This document shows positions 53,951 through 62,634 of a stretch of 64,000 bases of DNA, in pieces. Made by a program: the position numbers and the translations under genes. Under the pieces are notes generated by a model that saw nothing but the letters and a program-made list of their open reading frames with translations, ran no database searches and was not told where the DNA came from. The stretch's first letter is position 1; each line of letters begins with the position of its first letter. Source of the DNA: DASXYG01 sp036502625 (GTDB lineage: Bacteria > Actinomycetota > Actinomycetes > Streptosporangiales > Streptosporangiaceae); NCBI GenBank assembly GCA_036502625.1, contig DASXYG010000074.1:19017-83016 (forward strand). The letters run 5' to 3'.

Positions 53951-55150
53951 ATGAACACGACGAACACCACACAGCACATCGTCATCGTCGGCGGCGGCTA
54001 CGCCGGGACGCTGTCCGCCGTCCGCCTCGCCGGGCGTGCCGGGCGCCGCGCGCGGGTCACGCTGGTCACCGCCGACGGCGTGCTCACCCAGCGGCTGCGC
54101 ATGCACCAGATCGCCACCGGCCAGAAGATCGCCTCCCCGGACCTGGACAAGCTGACCGGCCGGCGGGTGGCCGTCGAGCGCGGCTGGGCCACCGAGATCG
54201 ACACCGGCCGCGGCGCCGTGCGCCTCGCCGACGGCGGCCGTACGCGGGAGCTGCGGTACGACAGGCTCATCCTGGCGACCGGCAGCACCGTGCGCGTGGA
54301 CGGCACCCCCGGCGTCGCGGAGCACGCGCACACGCTGTCCAACCCGCGCGCCGCGCAGCGGTTGCGCGACGCGTGGCGCGCGCTGCCCGCCGGCGCGGTG
54401 GTCGCGGTCGGCGGCGGCGGCCTGACCGGCCTGGAGACCGCCACCGAGCTGGCCTGCGCGCGGGGCGACCTGCGGGTCCGGCTGGTCACCGGCGGCGTGC
54501 TCGGCGACTGGATGTCCGCCGCGGGGCGGGAGTACCTGGCGGGGTCGCTGCGGCGGCTCGGGGTCGAGGTCGTCGACGACGTACGGATCGAGGCGGTGCG
54601 CCGGGACGGGTTCGACCTCGGCGACGGCGCGGACGTCCCGTTCGACCTGGCCGTCTGGTGCGGCGGCTTCGTCGCCTCGCCGCTGGCCGCGGACGCCGGG
54701 CTGGCGACGGACGCGCGCGGCTCGGTCGTCACGGACGCCACCCTCCGCTCGGTGACCGACCCGACGGTGCTGGCGATCGGCGACGCGGTGTCCCCGCCGC
54801 CGCTGGCCAGCGGCGCGGCGTACCAGATGACCTGCCAGGCGGGGCTGCCCGCGGGCGCGCACGCCGCGGACGTCGTCAACGCCGAGCTGCGCGGCCGCAC
54901 CCCCGAGCCGTTCGACTTCGGCTTCATGCACCGCCCGGTCAGCCTGGGCCGCGGCGACGCGCTCATCCAGTTCATGCACCGCGACGACACCCCGTCCGAG
55001 CGCGTGCTGACCGGCCGCACCGCCGCGGTGTACAAGCAGGTCGTGTCCGCAAGCCCGATGCCGAGCATCCGCGCGGAGCGGCTCATGCCGGGCACGCTGC
55101 GCTGGCCGGGCGCCGGCGCCGTGCGGGAGCCGGCTGCCGTAGCTGGCTAG
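53951..55150 (+). CDS. FAD-dependent NADH dehydrogenase-like oxidoreductase
   Basis: 399 residues, type-II NADH dehydrogenase/AIF fold. N-terminal FAD site HIVIVGGGYAGTLSAVRLAG, second dinucleotide site VVAVGGGGLTGLETATELA near residue 155, and the FAD-closing LAIGDAVSP. No C-terminal membrane anchor is evident. Oxidoreductases are the regular targets of ECF41 factors. It overlaps the convergent MarR gene by 4 bp. Confidence 0.92.
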   Translation: MNTTNTTQHIVIVGGGYAGTLSAVRLAGRAGRRARVTLVTADGVLTQRLRMHQIATGQKIASPDLDKLTGRRVAVERGWATEIDTGRGAVRLADGGRTRELRYDRLILATGSTVRVDGTPGVAEHAHTLSNPRAAQRLRDAWRALPAGAVVAVGGGGLTGLETATELACARGDLRVRLVTGGVLGDWMSAAGREYLAGSLRRLGVEVVDDVRIEAVRRDGFDLGDGADVPFDLAVWCGGFVASPLAADAGLATDARGSVVTDATLRSVTDPTVLAIGDAVSPPPLASGAAYQMTCQAGLPAGAHAADVVNAELRGRTPEPFDFGFMHRPVSLGRGDALIQFMHRDDTPSERVLTGRTAAVYKQVVSASPMPSIRAERLMPGTLRWPGAGAVREPAAVAG

Positions 55151-55662
55151 TCCTCGGGCTCGCCGGTGGAGCGGGCGCGGCGTACGGCGGCGGGGTGGTG
55201 CTCGCCGAGATGGCCGAGGATCACCTCGCTGATCTCCCGCAGCCGCGCCGCCTGCTCGTCGGTCAGCAGGTCGAAGAGGTGCGCGCGGACACCGGTGACG
55301 TGGTCCTCGGCCGCGGCCTCCAGCACGCGCATGCCGAGGTCGGTGATCTCGGCGAGGTGGCCGCGCTTGTCCGACGCGCATTCCGCGCGCCGCACCCAGC
55401 CGCGCTGCTCCAGGCGGGTCACCGCGTGGGACAGGCGGCTGGCCGAGGACCAGGTGAGCTCGGCCAGCTCCCCCATCCGCAGCTTCCGGCCCGGCGACTC
55501 CGACAGCACGACGAGGATCGTGAAGTAGGCGTGCGGCATGTCCGCGTCGCGCTGGAGCTCGCGGTCGAGCTGGTCGATCAGCAGTTGGCTGGCGCTGAGG
55601 AACGCGCGCCAGGTGCGCTGCTCGTCGTCGTTGAGCCACCTCGGTTCACCCACGCGCCCCAT
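55147..55662 (-). CDS. MarR-family regulator
   Basis: 171 residues with a winged helix: LRMGELAELTWSSASRLSHAVTRLEQRGWVRRAECASDKRGHLAEITDLG (residues 58-108), typical MarR. Divergent from doxX; two TTGA-N4-TCAA repeats lie between the genes. The likely job is repression of itself and DoxX in response to a phenolic or oxidant signal (inference). Confidence 0.94.
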   Translation of the reverse strand: MGRVGEPRWLNDDEQRTWRAFLSASQLLIDQLDRELQRDADMPHAYFTILVVLSESPGRKLRMGELAELTWSSASRLSHAVTRLEQRGWVRRAECASDKRGHLAEITDLGMRVLEAAAEDHVTGVRAHLFDLLTDEQAARLREISEVILGHLGEHHPAAVRRARSTGEPED

Positions 55663-55673
55663 AGTAGCGGTTG

Positions 55674-55685
55674 TTGAGCTCTCAA
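55674..55685. promoter_or_regulatory. MarR operator-like site 1
   Basis: TTGA-GCTC-TCAA inverted repeat, 12 bp upstream of the MarR start. Confidence 0.65.
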
Positions 55686-55708
55686 ATACTCTGCTAGTGT
55701 CCCGGTTC

Positions 55709-55720
55709 TTGAAAGCTCAA
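55709..55720. promoter_or_regulatory. MarR operator-like site 2
   Basis: TTGA-AAGC-TCAA inverted repeat, 35 bp from site 1 (centre to centre) and 67 bp before doxX; the flanking bases extend it to CTTGA/TCAAG. Confidence 0.65.
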
Positions 55721-55786
55721 GTTACGCGCGGACACGAAGCGTGACAGGCGTACGTGGCCGCGCCGCGACCGAAACGGGGACCCCTC

Positions 55787-56254
55787 ATGCTGGACCGGTT
55801 CATCCCGCCGCGCGCCGCCGACGCGGCGCTGCTCGTCGCCCGCATCGGCGTGGGCGTCGTCTTCATCGCGCACGGCTGGCAGAAGCTGTCCGGCGGCGGC
55901 ATCGGCGGCACCGCGAAGGCGTTCACGATGATGGGCGTGCCCGCCCCCACGATCTCCGCGGCGTACGCGATCGTCGTGGAGATCCTCGGCGGCGCCGCGC
56001 TGGTGCTGGGCGTGGCCGTGCCGCTGGCCGGGCTCCTGCTGTTCCTCGACATGGCCGGCGCGTTCCTGACCGTCCACGTCGGCAACGGCCTGTTCGTCGA
56101 CAAGGGCGGCTTCGAGCTCGTGCTCGTCCTCGGCGTCGCGTCGCTGCTCCTCGCCGGGGCGGGCTCCGGGAAGTTCGGCCTCGACGCGCTGTTCGCCGGG
56201 AAGCGCGCACCCGCCGAGACTGAGCGGGCCGAGCGGGCCGCCGCTCAGGGATAG
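55787..56254 (+). CDS. DoxX-family membrane protein
   Basis: 155 residues, four hydrophobic helices. Motifs: LLVARIGVGVVFIAHGWQKLSGGGIGGTAKAF and FLDMAGAFLTVHVGNGLFVDKGGFELVLVL, both diagnostic. DoxX proteins are linked to thiosulfate/quinone or to redox defence complexes. ATG 55787 follows GGGGA. It overlaps the convergent phosphotransferase gene by 10 bp. Confidence 0.93.
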   Translation: MLDRFIPPRAADAALLVARIGVGVVFIAHGWQKLSGGGIGGTAKAFTMMGVPAPTISAAYAIVVEILGGAALVLGVAVPLAGLLLFLDMAGAFLTVHVGNGLFVDKGGFELVLVLGVASLLLAGAGSGKFGLDALFAGKRAPAETERAERAAAQG

Positions 56255-57051
56255 GCGGCGGACAGCCTGCTGTAGAGCCCGCCGTAGAGGTCGCGCAGCT
56301 CGCGCAGCACGGCGATGCGGGGGTCGTCGGGATCGCGGCCGTACGCGGTCACGGCGGCCCGCCCGTCGAGCCGCCGCGTGCCGACCATGCAGGCCAGGTC
56401 CCATTCGACGGGGCCGGCGCAGGTGTCCTCGAAGTCGTTCCACAGCCAGCCGCCCGGCGTGGACATCAGGTTGCGGGGGTGGGCGTCGCCGTGCAGCGGC
56501 CGCCCCGGGCCTTCCCCCAGCTCCGCGCGCAGCTTCTCGAACGCGCGCGACGTGGCGGCGCGTTCCTCGGCGGTCAGGCCGGGCACCGCGCCGCCGAGCA
56601 TGACGGCGATGTCGTCGTACGGCGTGCCGAGGTAGGCGAGCCCGCCGGGGTAGCCGGCCAGCGCCGTGTGCAGCTCGCGCAGCAGCGCGCCGAACCGCTC
56701 CGGCGAGGGCGCGGCGCCGGGCTCGTGCGGGACGTACGGCCAGAAGGTCACGGTCAGGCCGTCGTGGATGTGCGGCCCCGGCGGGAGCGCGTCGCTGGGC
56801 GGCACCACCGGGGCGCCCACCCCGGCCAGGTAGCCCGTGACGGCGACCTCGCGGCACAGCGCGTCGTACGCGCCGCGGCGCATGAGGCCGGTGATCGTGG
56901 CCACCCGCGCCACCACCGGCGCCGGGCCCAGCCGCACCAGCGCGTTCGCCCGGTCCGACAGCACCTCGGGCTCGGCGCACCGCACCCCGTGGCCGGCCGC
57001 CACCGCGACCGCCGCGGCCACCGCGCGCCGCATCAGCTCCGCCCGCCCCAC
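56245..57051 (-). CDS. Aminoglycoside-phosphotransferase-fold protein
   Basis: 268 residues of the APH kinase-like fold. Catalytic loop LHGDAHPRNLM and the Mg-binding NDFEDTCAGPVEWDLACMV are intact; the N-lobe APVVARVATI carries the Arg/Val-type strand. Such proteins phosphorylate antibiotics, sugars or unknown small molecules. GTG 57051 is well placed after GGAGGGG. No resistance partner is nearby, so no drug target is claimed. Confidence 0.88.
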   Translation of the reverse strand: MGRAELMRRAVAAAVAVAAGHGVRCAEPEVLSDRANALVRLGPAPVVARVATITGLMRRGAYDALCREVAVTGYLAGVGAPVVPPSDALPPGPHIHDGLTVTFWPYVPHEPGAAPSPERFGALLRELHTALAGYPGGLAYLGTPYDDIAVMLGGAVPGLTAEERAATSRAFEKLRAELGEGPGRPLHGDAHPRNLMSTPGGWLWNDFEDTCAGPVEWDLACMVGTRRLDGRAAVTAYGRDPDDPRIAVLRELRDLYGGLYSRLSAAYP

Positions 57052-57113
57052 CGCTCCCCCTCCGATCGCCGACCCGTGCGAGTGAACCCAACCGGGCCGT
57101 ACGGCGCAACTCG

Positions 57114-57122
57114 TTATCCACA
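57114..57122 (+). other. Isolated DnaA-box-like sequence
   Basis: TTATCCACA in the 148-bp divergent gap between the phosphotransferase and M20 genes. A single box, so its meaning is unclear. Confidence 0.3.
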
Positions 57123-57199
57123 GCGGGTCACGTGTGGCCACCCGGGGCGGCGTGGGAGAAGATCGCGGGAGAGATCACCACGCGAAGGGGGAACCCCGC

Positions 57200-58459
57200 A
57201 TGTCCGCACGGGCGGAGAAGATCCTCGGCGGCACCGACGCGCTGCTGCCCGACCTCGGGGCGCTGTACCGCGACCTGCACGCCAACCCGGAGCTGTCGTT
57301 CGCCGAGCACCGTACGGCCGCGGAGGTGGCGCGCCGCCTCACCGGCCTGGGCCTGGACGTCACCTCCGGCGTCGGCGGCACGGGCGTGGTCGGCGTGCTG
57401 CGCAACGGCGACGGCCCGACGGTGCTGCTGCGCGCCGACTTCGACGCCCTGCCCGTACGCGAGGAGACGGGCCTGCCGTACGCGAGCACCGCCACCGCCA
57501 CCGACGCGGACGGCCACGAGGTGGGCGTGATGCACGCCTGCGGCCACGACATGCACGTCACCTGCCTCCTTGGCGCGCTCACGCTGCTGACGCAGGCGCG
57601 GGACGACTGGCACGGCACGGTCGTCGCGGTGTTCCAGCCCGCCGAGGAGATCGGCGGCGGCGCGCGCGCCATGCTCGACGACGGCTTCCTCGACCGCTTC
57701 CCGCACCCGGACGTCGCGCTCGGCCAGCACGTCTGGCCCGGCCCCGTCGGCACCGCGCAGTACCGCGGCGGCCCCACCATGGCGGCCGCCGACAGCCTCC
57801 GGGTGCGCCTGCACGGCCGCGGCGGCCACGGCTCGCGCCCGGAGGCCACCATCGACCCGGTGGTCATGGCGGCGTCCACGGTGCTGCGCCTGCAGACGGT
57901 CGTGTCTCGCGAGGTCGCGGCCGGTGAGACGGTCGTGCTGACGGTGGGGTCGATCCGGGCGGGCGCGAAGTCCAACATCATCCCGGCCGAGGCCGAGCTG
58001 CGGCTGAACGTCCGCACGTACGACGAGGCGGTACGGGAGCGGGTGCTGGCCGCCATCGACCGGATCGTGAAGGCGGAGTCGGCGGCCTCGGACGCGCCGA
58101 AGGACCCGGAGATCGAGCCGTACGACGTCTTCCCGCTCACGGTCAACGACGAGGCCGCCACCGAGCGGGTGGCCGCGGCGCTGCGCGACACGCTCGGCGC
58201 GGAGAACACCATCGAGTCCGACCCGGTGATGGGCAGCGAGGACTTCGGCCTGTTCGGCAGGGACGCCCAGGTGCCGTCGGTGTTCTGGTTCTTCGGCGGC
58301 ATGGACCCGCAGCGCTACGCCGACGCGAAGGCGCGCGGCCGGGTCACCCAGGAGATCCCGTCGAACCACTCGCCGTTCTTCGCCCCCGAGCCCGAGCCGA
58401 CGATCGTCAGCGGCATCCGCTGCATGACCACCGTCGCCCTCGACTGGCTCGCCGACTAG
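57200..58459 (+). CDS. M20-family amidohydrolase (hippurate hydrolase-like)
   Basis: 419 residues, dinuclear zinc aminoacylase. Motifs: YRDLHANPELSFAEHRTA, LLRADFDALPV, MHACGHDMHVT (metal ligands), VFQPAEEIGGGARAML with the catalytic Glu pair, GRGGHGSRPE in the lid and VMGSEDFGLF. It removes acyl groups from N-acyl-amino acids or similar amides. ATG 57200 follows GGGGG. A strong terminator lies 14 bp after its stop. Confidence 0.94.
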   Translation: MSARAEKILGGTDALLPDLGALYRDLHANPELSFAEHRTAAEVARRLTGLGLDVTSGVGGTGVVGVLRNGDGPTVLLRADFDALPVREETGLPYASTATATDADGHEVGVMHACGHDMHVTCLLGALTLLTQARDDWHGTVVAVFQPAEEIGGGARAMLDDGFLDRFPHPDVALGQHVWPGPVGTAQYRGGPTMAAADSLRVRLHGRGGHGSRPEATIDPVVMAASTVLRLQTVVSREVAAGETVVLTVGSIRAGAKSNIIPAEAELRLNVRTYDEAVRERVLAAIDRIVKAESAASDAPKDPEIEPYDVFPLTVNDEAATERVAAALRDTLGAENTIESDPVMGSEDFGLFGRDAQVPSVFWFFGGMDPQRYADAKARGRVTQEIPSNHSPFFAPEPEPTIVSGIRCMTTVALDWLAD

Positions 58460-58473
58460 GCGCCGGACATGCC

Positions 58474-58506
58474 ACGGCCGGGATCCCGTTTGGGGATCCC
58501 GGCCGT
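58474..58506. terminator. Strong bidirectional terminator
   Basis: Perfect 14-bp stem (ACGGCCGGGATCCC and its complement) with a GTTTG loop between convergent M20 and rbpA genes. The most convincing hairpin in the window. Confidence 0.85.
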
Positions 58507-58521
58507 CGTGGTCTCTGGTGG

Positions 58522-58881
58522 CTACGCGCTCTTACGCTGGTGGCCCTGCTCGCGCTGGGCGCGGAGGACGGCGAGCCGCTCGGCGAGGACGTCCTCGAGG
58601 TCGTCGATGGAGCGTCGTTCGAGGAGCATGTCCCAATGGGTGCGCGGGGGCTTGCCCTTCTTGCCTTGCGGCTCCTCGCCGTCGATGCGCATCGACACGG
58701 CACCACAGGTGCGGCACTCCCACGTCGCCGGGATCTCGGCCTCCGCGGAGAACGGCACGGTGAAGTGGTGGCCCTTAGGGCAGTCGTAGGCGACCTCTTG
58801 GCGCGGGGCCAGATCGGTGTTGCGGTCGTTTTCGTAGCTCGTGGTCCCAAGCCGGGTGCCGCGAAGTGCTCGCTCGGCCAT
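58522..58881 (-). CDS. rbpA: RbpA, RNA polymerase-binding protein
   Basis: 119 residues. RbpA binds RNA polymerase and the principal sigma factor and helps open-complex formation in actinobacteria. Features: MAERALRGTRLGTTSYENDR, zinc ribbon YDCPKGHHF and WECRTCGAVSM, and the sigma-binding GKKGKPPRTHWDMLLERRSIDDLEDVLAERLAVLR. ATG 58881 gives the standard N-terminus. A SigR-type promoter is visible upstream, matching the stress control known for this gene in Streptomyces. Confidence 0.97.
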   Translation of the reverse strand: MAERALRGTRLGTTSYENDRNTDLAPRQEVAYDCPKGHHFTVPFSAEAEIPATWECRTCGAVSMRIDGEEPQGKKGKPPRTHWDMLLERRSIDDLEDVLAERLAVLRAQREQGHQRKSA

Positions 58882-58921
58882 CGACAGGTGCCTCCCAGGG
58901 GCGCTGTAGTTCACCATGACC

Positions 58922-58948
58922 AACGCTGGATACCGTGACAAGATTCCC
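58922..58948 (-). promoter_or_regulatory. SigR-type promoter of rbpA
   Basis: On the minus strand GGGAAT (58943-58948) and GTT (58922-58924) are spaced by exactly 18 bp, the SigR/SigH consensus. It lies 41 bp before the rbpA start and indicates induction by thiol-oxidative stress. The rest of the 114-bp gap shows no other gene. Confidence 0.75.
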
Positions 58949-58995
58949 GGACGGCGCCGATTCCAACCCTCCGGCGCCCGGTGTCTTGATCGCCG

Positions 58996-59508
58996 TCAGC
59001 CGCGCGGTTCCGGTGGTTCGCCGCCGATGATCTCGCCGCGGATCACCGGGCCTGAGCCGGGGCGGTCGGGGCCCCCGGGCGGGTCCTCGTCGCCGATGAC
59101 CGTGCCCGGGTAGACCGTCACCCCGGCGGGGATGTCGCCCAGGCGGCGCGCGCGCCGGTCGAGATACGCGTGGCCGAGGCGGCGGGCGAGCGGACGGGTG
59201 AACGGCAGCACCAGCACGAGGCCCACGACGTCGGTGATGAAGCCGGGGATGAGCAGCAGGACGCCGCCGAGCATCAGGAACGGTGTGTCGGCGAGCTCGC
59301 GCTCGGGCGGGCGGCCGGTGGCCACCGCCTCGCGCAGGGCGCTCCAGGCGCGGCGGCCCTCACGCCGGACCAGCCACGCGCCGATGAGGCTGATCGCGAC
59401 GATGAGCGCGAACGTCGGCCACGCGCCGATCGCCGAACCGACGCTGATGATGACGAAGATCTCCAGCACGGGCAGCAGCAGAAGCAGCGCGACGACGACA
59501 AGTCCCAT
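58996..59508 (-). CDS. FxsA family membrane protein
   Basis: 170 residues from ATG 59508 (an in-frame GTG at 59517 is possible). Three hydrophobic segments, with GLVVVALLLLLPVLEIFVIISVGSAIGAW, AISLIGAWLVRREGRRAW and MLGGVLLLIPGFITDVVGLVLVLPFTRPLARRL as FxsA landmarks. The C-terminus is a Gly/Pro-rich cytoplasmic tail. In Escherichia coli FxsA relieves phage T7 exclusion; its cellular role is unknown. Conserved beside rbpA. Confidence 0.93.
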   Translation of the reverse strand: MGLVVVALLLLLPVLEIFVIISVGSAIGAWPTFALIVAISLIGAWLVRREGRRAWSALREAVATGRPPERELADTPFLMLGGVLLLIPGFITDVVGLVLVLPFTRPLARRLGHAYLDRRARRLGDIPAGVTVYPGTVIGDEDPPGGPDRPGSGPVIRGEIIGGEPPEPRG

Positions 59509-59595
59509 ACCCGGCACAACGCGTGCCCGGGCGCCCGCGTTCCCGCCGCGCGTTCGCCCACGGCCGAGGGCGTACGGGCGGGCCGGGGCGTACGG

Positions 59596-60387
59596 TCAGC
59601 GCCTCGGGCGGCCCCGGAGCAGGGCGGCGAGCTGCGCGCCGCGGCGGGCGAGGCCCCACAGGGTGACGCGGACCAGCGCCTCGCGGAAGACGTCCTTGCT
59701 CATCTTGCTGGCGCCGTGCACCCGCTCGACGAACGTGATCGGCACCTCGCGGACGCGCATGCCGTCGTCGAGGGTGCGCATCGCGAGGTCGACCTGGAAG
59801 CAGTAGCCCTGCGACTGGACGTCGTCGAGCCCGATGCGCTTCAGCGTGGCGGCGCGGAACGCGCGGTAGCCGCCGGTGGCGTCGCGGACGGGGATGCCCA
59901 GCATGACGCGGGCGTACAGGTTGGCGGCGCGGGACAGCAGCTCGCGCTTCAGCGGCCAGTTCCGCACCCGGCCGCCGCGCACCCACCGCGAGCCGAGCAC
60001 CAGGTCGGCGCGGGCGGCGGGCGCGGTCGAGTCGAGCGCGCGCAGCAGGTTCGGGAGCTGCTCGGGCTGGTGGGAGCCGTCGGCGTCCATCTCGACGACG
60101 ACGTCGTAGCCGCGTTCCAGCGCCCAGCGGAACCCGGCGATGTAGGCGGCGCCGAGGCCCTCCTTGCCCGCGCGGTGCAGCACGTGGACGTGGTCGTCGT
60201 CCTTGGCGAGGGTGTCGGCGATCGCGCCGGTGCCGTCGGGGCTGTTGTCGTCGGCCACGAGGATGTGCGCGTCGGGCACGGACTCGCGGACGCGCCCGAC
60301 GATCATCTCGATGTTCTGGTACTCGTTGTAGGTCGGGATGATGACGATCACGCCCCCGACGCCGCCCGAGCCTTCCGAGTCTGCCAT
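59596..60387 (-). CDS. Polyprenol monophosphomannose synthase (Ppm1 catalytic domain)
   Basis: 263 residues, GT2 fold. Motifs: VIIPTYNEYQNIEMIV, VADDNSPDGTGAIAD, VVEMDADGSHQPEQLPNLL (DxD), GSRWVRGGRVRNWPLKRELLSR and GYCFQVDLAMR. It moves mannose from GDP-mannose to polyprenyl phosphate, feeding protein O-mannosylation and cell-envelope glycolipids. No membrane helix. It starts 1 bp after the lnt stop; in mycobacteria the two activities are fused in Ppm1. Confidence 0.95.
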   Translation of the reverse strand: MADSEGSGGVGGVIVIIPTYNEYQNIEMIVGRVRESVPDAHILVADDNSPDGTGAIADTLAKDDDHVHVLHRAGKEGLGAAYIAGFRWALERGYDVVVEMDADGSHQPEQLPNLLRALDSTAPAARADLVLGSRWVRGGRVRNWPLKRELLSRAANLYARVMLGIPVRDATGGYRAFRAATLKRIGLDDVQSQGYCFQVDLAMRTLDDGMRVREVPITFVERVHGASKMSKDVFREALVRVTLWGLARRGAQLAALLRGRPRR

Positions 60388-60388
60388 C

Positions 60389-62029
60389 TCAGGCCTGCGC
60401 TTCCTGTCGTTTCCGGCGCCCCGCGAACGCCCCGCCGATGGCCGCGGCGACGCCCAGAGCCGTCAGGGCCCACTCGGGGGCGGCGCCGATGCGGTCGGCG
60501 ATGGTGCGGTCGCCGATGGCGGGCACGCTCGCGGTGAGGACGTCGGGGGTGAACTCGCGCGAGCGGTCGATGATGCGGCCGTCGCGGGCGATGATCGCGC
60601 TGATCCCGCTGGTGGCGGCGACGAGCACGGGGCGGTCGTGCTCGACGGCGCGCAGCCGCGAGATGGCGAGCTGCTGTTCCGGCATGCCGGTGCGGCCGTA
60701 CGTCGCGTCGTTGGTCTGCACGACGAGGATCTGGCCGCCCTCGTTGACGGCCTGGCGGGGGATCTCGTCGTAGGCGACCTCGAAGCAGATGACGTCGCCG
60801 ATGGTGACCGGGCCCATGCGCAGCGCGCCGCTGCGGTGGCCGGGCACCTTGTCCTGCCCGACACGGTCGAGGCGGCCGATGAACTTCAGGAAGAACGTCC
60901 GGTACGGGATGTACTCGCCGAAGACGACCAGGTGGCGCTTGGCGTAGGACTTGCCGGGGCCGGTGACGGGGTCCCACACGACGCCCTGGTTCTCCACGAC
61001 CGAGGTGTTCACGCTGCCGTCGGCGCGGCGCGGCGAGATCAGCGCGCCGACCAGCACCGGCGCGCCGATGTCGGTGACCGCGGCCTGGATCTGGTCGTAC
61101 GCGCCGGGGTCGAGCATGGGGTCGACGTCGCTGGAGTTCTCCGGCCAGATCACGAGCTGCGGGCGCGGCGCCTTCTTCTCCCGGACGCGCTGGGCGTACC
61201 ACTGGGTCACGCCGGTGTGGTTGCGCAGCACCGCCTCGCGCTGGCCGAGGAAGTCCAGGCCGGAGCGCGGCACGTTGCCCTGGACGACGGCGACGTTGTG
61301 GTCGTGGCCGCTGCCCTGGGCGATGGGCACGGCGAGCCCGCAGACCTGCACGGCGACGACCCCGGCGAGCGCCGCGACGGCGCCGGTGAGGCGGCGCCGG
61401 TTCACCGCGGCGCCGGGCCTCTTCCGCGCGCGCCGGATGAGGACGACCGCGTACGCGAGCAGGCCGCCGGACAGCGCGGTCGCGAACGTCACCAGCGGAG
61501 CGCCGCCCAGCGCGGCCAGCCGGGCCAGCAGGTCGTCGGTCTGGCCGAACGCGAGCTTGCCCCAGGGGAACCCGCCGTACGGGAGCCGGCCGCGTACGGC
61601 CTCCTGGGCGACCCACAGGGCGGCCGCCCACACGGGCCAGCCGCGCAGCCGGGTGGCGTAGGCCAGGGCGACGCCGAGGGGCACGAAATACAGCGACTCG
61701 ATGAAGCCGAGCGCGGCCCAGGCGTCGTAGCCGACCGGGCGCAGCCACTGCAGCATCGGGATCATGAGGCCGAGCCCGGCGAACAGGCCGACGAAGGCGC
61801 CGCCGCGCCAGCGGGTGCCGCGGATGGCCAGGACGACGCAGGCGACGCCGATGGGCGCGAGCGGCCACCAGTTGACCGGCGGGAGCGCGGCGCACTGGGC
61901 GAGGCCGCCGGCCGCGGCGAGCAGGGCGCGCTTCCACGGGGGCCGACGGCGGCGCGGAGTCGCCCGCGCGGTGGCCGGGCCCGTCGCCACGCCCGGCGGT
62001 GGGGCGTCCTCCGCCGCGATGTCCTGCAC
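60389..62029 (-). CDS. lnt: Apolipoprotein N-acyltransferase
   Basis: About 546 residues. N-terminal 6-7 TM helices and a nitrilase-like domain carrying the catalytic triad: Glu in LVIWPENSSD, Lys in SYAKRHLVVFGEYIP and Cys in GDVICFEVAYDE. It N-acylates the lipid-modified Cys of lipoproteins such as the lipobox proteins in this window. GTG 62029 (or 62032) with AGGGGAC upstream is chosen; the frame stays open further. Forms an operon with the mannose synthase. Confidence 0.93.
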   Translation of the reverse strand: MQDIAAEDAPPPGVATGPATARATPRRRRPPWKRALLAAAGGLAQCAALPPVNWWPLAPIGVACVVLAIRGTRWRGGAFVGLFAGLGLMIPMLQWLRPVGYDAWAALGFIESLYFVPLGVALAYATRLRGWPVWAAALWVAQEAVRGRLPYGGFPWGKLAFGQTDDLLARLAALGGAPLVTFATALSGGLLAYAVVLIRRARKRPGAAVNRRRLTGAVAALAGVVAVQVCGLAVPIAQGSGHDHNVAVVQGNVPRSGLDFLGQREAVLRNHTGVTQWYAQRVREKKAPRPQLVIWPENSSDVDPMLDPGAYDQIQAAVTDIGAPVLVGALISPRRADGSVNTSVVENQGVVWDPVTGPGKSYAKRHLVVFGEYIPYRTFFLKFIGRLDRVGQDKVPGHRSGALRMGPVTIGDVICFEVAYDEIPRQAVNEGGQILVVQTNDATYGRTGMPEQQLAISRLRAVEHDRPVLVAATSGISAIIARDGRIIDRSREFTPDVLTASVPAIGDRTIADRIGAAPEWALTALGVAAAIGGAFAGRRKRQEAQA

Positions 62030-62634
62030 CACCGTCCCCTGCCCGTTTCGCCGTACGGTCTCATTCGACGCGGGCCCGCTGCGGGCGCGGGAGCCGCGGT
62101 CAACGAACACTACCGTCCGGTTACGCCGGACCGCACCAATGCCCCGCCCGCGTGCGGGATGCCGGCGGCGGGGAGGGTCGCGTGTGCGGCTTCGGGGAGG
62201 TCGGAGGAGGCCGCGGAAAGAGGCCCGGGTCACCCTTCGGACCGGAGCCTGTCTCGTCGGCGGCGAGCTCAGACGCCGTTGTCTACTGGATGCCCGGGCC
62301 CTTCCCGGGTCCAACCCCCCGCCCGATCGGGATCCCCGGCCCGGCGCTCCGCCTCCCGCTACGCCTGGTTTTCATGGAGGGGGTACGCCGATACCCCCAC
62401 TCCGGCGCAGCGTCCAACGGGACCCGGCCGACCGGCCGATCAGGTGTCCAGTGCTGGACTGGTCAGCAACCTACCGGTAATCAAGCCGATGTCAACCTTC
62501 GCGGGAGCCGCAAGCCTTCGTCGTTTTAGCAGGTCAGAACCATGATCATGATCACGAAATGGAGGGGTGGGTGATCATCTCCGCGGTTCTATGGATCTTC
62601 GTACATTAGCGGGATGGAACGGTCCGCCGCGGTG
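62030..62634. other. 605-bp non-coding region upstream of lnt
   Basis: No convincing gene is seen. It contains a GTCCGG-TTACG-CCGGAC hairpin (62115-62131), a GTCCAG-TG-CTGGAC palindrome (62446-62459), CATGATCATG (62541-62550) and the larger inverted repeat described separately. The last 170 bases are clearly less GC-rich than the surrounding DNA and probably hold the lnt-side or thiE-side regulatory elements. Confidence 0.5.
62548..62578. promoter_or_regulatory. Inverted repeat ATGATCAC/GTGATCAT
   Basis: Perfect 8-bp arms with a 15-bp spacer, in the AT-richer end of the region; its left arm abuts the CATGATCATG palindrome. It resembles a regulator site, but no adjacent regulator gene is available to explain it. 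Confidence 0.45.
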
